Source: Lachnospiraceae bacterium
Lineage (GTDB): Bacteria; Bacillota; Clostridia; Lachnospirales; Lachnospiraceae
Direction of reading: 5' to 3'
DNA length: 64,000 nucleotides
Assembly: GCA_022791815.1 (NCBI GenBank)
Contig: JAAVZU010000035.1
Coordinates: forward strand, 1-64,000
The notes under the pieces were generated by a model. That model saw only the letters and a list, made by a program, of their open reading frames with translations, did no database searches and was not told the origin of the DNA. Both the position numbers and the translations under genes were made by a program. This document shows, one piece after another, positions 61,188 to 64,000 of the stretch (its first letter is position 1; the number at the start of each line of letters is the position of its first letter).

Positions 61188-63116
61188 ATGAGTAATGTAA
61201 AGAGAAAGTGGATACCAGTAATGATGGCAGCAGCACTTACAGCAGGTTCTGTGCCAGTAGCGTCTGTAGAGGCTGAGGAAACAAAACAGTATATCATAAA
61301 TATGAATGTTTCCTATCATGACTTTTATGGGGCTTATGGCATTGACACCACAAAAGGAGTTTCTGACACTGTAAATTATGTAGATGCAGTTACCTCTGCA
61401 ACATTAAATAAGTACAAAATGAATACGGAAAATGGTTTAAATGCTGGAACTTATAATTCTTTATCACAAGATGGAACAGTTGGCTATATCAATGGTGTAA
61501 CACTTCCTGTTGTAGTAGACGAAAGCGAAAAGGCAGTTTTGATTGGGAGTGGAACTTATCAAGAAGAACAGTTTATGGAAATGAAAACAAAGCCTGCTGC
61601 TTATTTAGAAGCAGATGTAACAGCAGATGGTAAAGTTAGTTATGCCTTACCAACAGATGCCACATCTGCCACACTTAGAAATATAAGTGCAAGTTTTACC
61701 GCAGAGTCCAGATATGGTGACTATCAATTAGATTTATCGGGGGAGGAGTTTGATGCAAATTTAAAAGCAGGAACAGCTATTGTGTATGGTGTTATCTTAA
61801 ACACTAAAGAAGGTGACAAATATGGAATGTATTCTCAGGAAAATATTTGGAGAAACAGCGAAATTGCATGGTCAGTAGGTGGAGTAACAGAAGTCCATGG
61901 ATGCCCACTCCGTAGTGATGTATATAAAACAACCATTGGACAGACCATTACAGATTTAACTTATATTACCAATAAAGGAACTTTTGTATGTGATATTCCA
62001 GATCAGAAGGTTGGAGAAAAGACTAATATGAAAATGACTGCAGAAAATGCAGTAGTAGCTACAGATACAAAGATTAAAGTAACCTTAACAGATATGGCAG
62101 CAGATTATGAGCCTGAATTTTCTATGGTAACAAAAGATGCAAACATAAAAGTAACAAATACAGAGAAAGTTTCAACTGACGGAGTCGTTTGTGACATAAC
62201 CGTTTCTAATTTAGTACCTGGAAATTATACCATTCAAGTAAAAGACAAAAAGGATAAATATACAGGTGTATCTGCAAATGTTTTAGTAACTGGATCTAAG
62301 ATATCAGTAGTAAACAACCAGATTACATTAAATCCTGTGTTAGGTGCAGATAATATAACAAATTTTGTGAAGAATATTAGCGAGGTAACCGTTACAACAG
62401 GTTCTGGAGTTGCAGTAAAATATTTGCCAGAAAAATCAGGAAGACAAAATCTCTATGTAGCAAATATTTTTAATGCAGATGGAAAGTTAGATACAAATGC
62501 ATCTTATGACTATGTAGAAGCAGTTGCACAGGGAAGACAGGTAACATATAATACACTGTATACTGGAAATATTTTTGCGGAAGATGGAACATACAACATC
62601 GAAGTAATTTCGCTGGGGTATGATAAAGTGGTATTTACTTATGTAAAAGGACAGTCACCTTCCACTGAAAAACCTGCTAAGCCTGTAAACCCAGTTGGAA
62701 CAACAAAAACAATAAAAAATATAAAGTATAAAGTAACAAAGAATACTAATGCGACAAAAACAGTAACCATAACAGGTGTTTCTAAAAAAACATTAAAGAC
62801 TATCACCATACCAGCAACCGTTAAGATAAACAACCAGACCTTTAAAGTAACTGCAATTGCAAATAAGGCATTCCAGGGTTGTACAAAAGCAACCTCTGTT
62901 ACCATCGGAAAGAATATTACAAAAATTGGAAAACAGGCATTTTCTGGAGATAAAGCAGTGAAAAAGATTACCATTCTTTCTAAGAATGTGAAGTCTATTG
63001 GTTCTAAGGCATTTGCAAATATTCCTAAGAGTGCAAAACTTATAGTTCCTTCTGGTAAAAAATCAGCATATAAGAAGTTAGCAAAGAATGCTGGATTTAA
63101 AGGGAGTGTAAAATAA
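61188..63116 (+). CDS. Secreted protein: Tp47-like front, BspA-type LRR end
   Basis: A 642-aa exported protein. Signal peptide 1-30 (MMAAALTAGSVPVASVEAEE). Residues 38-240 (VSYHDFYGAYGID, YVDAVTSATLNKYK, GTAIVYGVILNT) resemble the front of Tp47-type penicillin-binding lipoproteins; this call is weak. The middle is Ig-like. Residues 515-642 are LRR_5/BspA repeats (KVTAIANKAFQGCTKATSVT, VKSIGSKAFANIPKSAKLIV), common in surface adhesins of gut Clostridia. DAVTSAT is close to the ApbE target motif and the gene follows the flavin operon, so flavinylation is possible but unproven. Confidence 0.7.
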   Translation: MSNVKRKWIPVMMAAALTAGSVPVASVEAEETKQYIINMNVSYHDFYGAYGIDTTKGVSDTVNYVDAVTSATLNKYKMNTENGLNAGTYNSLSQDGTVGYINGVTLPVVVDESEKAVLIGSGTYQEEQFMEMKTKPAAYLEADVTADGKVSYALPTDATSATLRNISASFTAESRYGDYQLDLSGEEFDANLKAGTAIVYGVILNTKEGDKYGMYSQENIWRNSEIAWSVGGVTEVHGCPLRSDVYKTTIGQTITDLTYITNKGTFVCDIPDQKVGEKTNMKMTAENAVVATDTKIKVTLTDMAADYEPEFSMVTKDANIKVTNTEKVSTDGVVCDITVSNLVPGNYTIQVKDKKDKYTGVSANVLVTGSKISVVNNQITLNPVLGADNITNFVKNISEVTVTTGSGVAVKYLPEKSGRQNLYVANIFNADGKLDTNASYDYVEAVAQGRQVTYNTLYTGNIFAEDGTYNIEVISLGYDKVVFTYVKGQSPSTEKPAKPVNPVGTTKTIKNIKYKVTKNTNATKTVTITGVSKKTLKTITIPATVKINNQTFKVTAIANKAFQGCTKATSVTIGKNITKIGKQAFSGDKAVKKITILSKNVKSIGSKAFANIPKSAKLIVPSGKKSAYKKLAKNAGFKGSVK

Positions 63117-63181
63117 GGAAGTAAAAAGAAAATTAGTTGTTAGAATACTAGAAACAAAGGATATATATTAATAAAGACAAT

Positions 63182-63237
63182 AAAATCAGTTCATTTATAT
63201 TTGCGGAAGTGGATGTATATGGACTGATTTTGTTTTT
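63182..63237 (+). terminator. Terminator after the 61188 gene
   Basis: AAAATCAGT and ACTGATTTTGTTTTT arms with a further inner stem. Confidence 0.85.
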
Positions 63238-63265
63238 GTGGAGAGAATATATTTCGACAAAAAAC

Positions 63266-63294
63266 TTGACATAATAATTTTGAGACAGTATAAT
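63266..63294 (+). promoter_or_regulatory. Consensus sigma-A promoter
   Basis: TTGACA, 17-bp spacer, TATAAT: a perfect match, 45 bp before the small secreted protein. Confidence 0.88.
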
Positions 63295-63338
63295 CATAAA
63301 AGTTGACTAGAAATGAAAAATAATCAAAGGGGAGAACA

Positions 63339-63761
63339 ATGATGTTGAAAAAGAAAGTTATAGCAATGGTACTTGCAGGAGGAATTGCATTGGGAGGTGT
63401 TGCGTCGGCAGATGCGGCTTCGCTTATGAGTATAAAAACGTTATCTCTGACATTACGAAAGGTACCAATATTGGCAGATAAGGCAGTTGCAACTACCTGT
63501 TATGGCAAGGGTGGAGATGATGTAAATAAATATGCAGCCTATGTTAAACTTGCGGTGACTAACACAAATGGGAAAACGGTGTATAGTCAAGCCATAACAA
63601 AAACAGGATGGGATGCTATATCAGGGGAAGGGAGGACAGGACTTTGCGAGTTATCTTTCAGTTATCGCCAAATTAAGCGAGCAGATAGTATACATAAGGG
63701 AAAGAAAAATAAATCCAGTTCATCATGGGATGAAACTTATGGTAACAGTGCATGGAGATGA
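63339..63761 (+). CDS. Small secreted protein, unknown function
   Basis: A 140-aa protein with a clear signal peptide (MLKKKVIAMVLAGGIALGGV, cut near ADAAS). The mature part is about 110 aa with beta-strand character (YAAYVKLAVTNTNGKTVYSQ) and a basic, Ser-rich end (HKGKKNKSSSSWDETYGNSA). Only two Cys remain (CYGKGG and GLCELS), which could form one disulfide. It has its own consensus promoter and terminators on both sides. With a permease gene next, it could be a bacteriocin-like or signalling protein, but no family was recognised. Confidence 0.65.
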   Translation: MMLKKKVIAMVLAGGIALGGVASADAASLMSIKTLSLTLRKVPILADKAVATTCYGKGGDDVNKYAAYVKLAVTNTNGKTVYSQAITKTGWDAISGEGRTGLCELSFSYRQIKRADSIHKGKKNKSSSSWDETYGNSAWR

Positions 63762-63785
63762 TAAAGACAAAATTTTGCAGTTGAT

Positions 63786-63823
63786 AGAAAAGAGCCAATA
63801 TATTGTAAGATTGGCTCTTTTTC
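63786..63823 (+). terminator. Terminator after the small secreted protein gene
   Basis: AAAGAGCCAAT and ATTGGCTCTTTTTCTT pair. Confidence 0.88.
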
Positions 63824-63876
63824 TTAAAACAAGATTGTAAGGAAAACTCAATTATCTTGGAAAGGAAGAAACTAAA

Positions 63877-64000
63877 TTGAAATTTATTAGTCTGCTATTA
63901 AGAAATATTCTGCATCTTGCAAAAAAAAGAAAATATTCTTTCTGGGTTGTAATGCTCAGTATTACTGTTATTTCTTATGGGGTATTATTTTATGCCGGAT
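63877..64000 (+). CDS. FtsX-like permease, N-terminal part, cut by window edge
   Basis: A frame opening with TTG behind AAAGGAAG runs to the end of the window. The 41 visible residues (LLLRNILHLAKKRKYSFWVV then MLSITVISYGVLFYAG) show the basic helix and first membrane span typical of FtsX/MacB-type ABC permeases. The family call rests on this short stretch only. Confidence 0.5.
   Translation, partial: MKFISLLLRNILHLAKKRKYSFWVVMLSITVISYGVLFYAG

Noticed and set aside
1-64000. CRISPR arrays, tRNA or rRNA genes, prophage, intact insertion sequences
   Set aside because: No regularly spaced repeats, cloverleaf-type genes, phage structural genes or transposase genes were seen; the repeats present are dispersed hairpins.

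Overview
The window is low-GC DNA that reads as a motile, anaerobic, Gram-positive gut Clostridium of the family Lachnospiraceae (Roseburia/Lachnospira-like). This placement rests on gene content and codon use, not on a database match. Supporting signs are the monoderm flagellar late-gene set (FlgM-FlgN-FlgK-FlgL-FliW-CsrA-FlaG-FliD-FliS), sigma-D type promoters, the MEP-pathway gene ispE, a sporulation gene (spoIIR), strong AAGGAGG ribosome binding sites, frequent GTG/TTG starts, and secreted proteins with BspA-type leucine-rich repeats. No rRNA, tRNA, CRISPR array, intact insertion sequence or prophage was seen.

Layout. 1-1263: the end of a flagellar/chemotaxis group (YvyF-like protein, CheX-like and CheY-like proteins). 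1381-15177: mostly housekeeping genes: CvfB-like S1 protein, a PLP decarboxylase (LysA-like), a phosphoesterase-fold protein that has lost its metal ligands, a GntR/FCD regulator, ispE, spoIIR, then a cell-wall run ddl-murI-DUF1934-plsC, a VanY-type peptidase, pncB and a membrane GGDEF protein. 15226-37585: the late flagellar region. It holds a 1111-aa FliK-like protein, three flagellins, two FliS-like and two FlgN/FliT-like chaperones, two FlgK paralogues, FlgL, FliW, CsrA, FlaG, FliD and a Maf-type flagellin glycosyltransferase with a 92-aa coupled partner. 38071-44513: a glycan-building operon (PseB-like dehydratase, LicD, epimerase, cytidylyltransferase, aldolase fused to a Maf-like domain, hexapeptide acyltransferase), probably for flagellin or surface-glycan decoration.

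44649-45180 holds two decayed accessory nuclease-type genes. 45825-47537 is a secreted protein whose leader carries the same signals as a flagellin leader. 47876-51740 is cysD-cysNC-cysQ (sulfate activation to PAPS and removal of PAP). Then come fabH and a divergent large surface protein whose 5' coding region contains a 145-bp hairpin-rich insertion. 56079-60831 is an operon resembling flavin-based extracellular electron transfer loci: NusG-II protein, Gx transporter, ApbE flavinyltransferase, two FMN-binding proteins and a membrane 4Fe-4S protein. It is followed by a secreted protein with BspA-type repeats, a small secreted protein under a perfect sigma-A promoter, and the start of an FtsX-like permease that runs off the window.

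The most striking regulatory observation is a hairpin with an AGGA tetraloop on an 8-bp or 7-bp stem, 20-24 nt upstream of an AAGGAGGA Shine-Dalgarno. It occurs both in the main flagellin leader (32389-32423) and in the leader of the non-flagellin secreted protein at 45825. Both leaders also start at a sigma-D type promoter, and fliW and csrA lie within the window. This suggests that the FliW-CsrA switch controls a second exported protein. At least three families of dispersed hairpin repeats are scattered between the genes.
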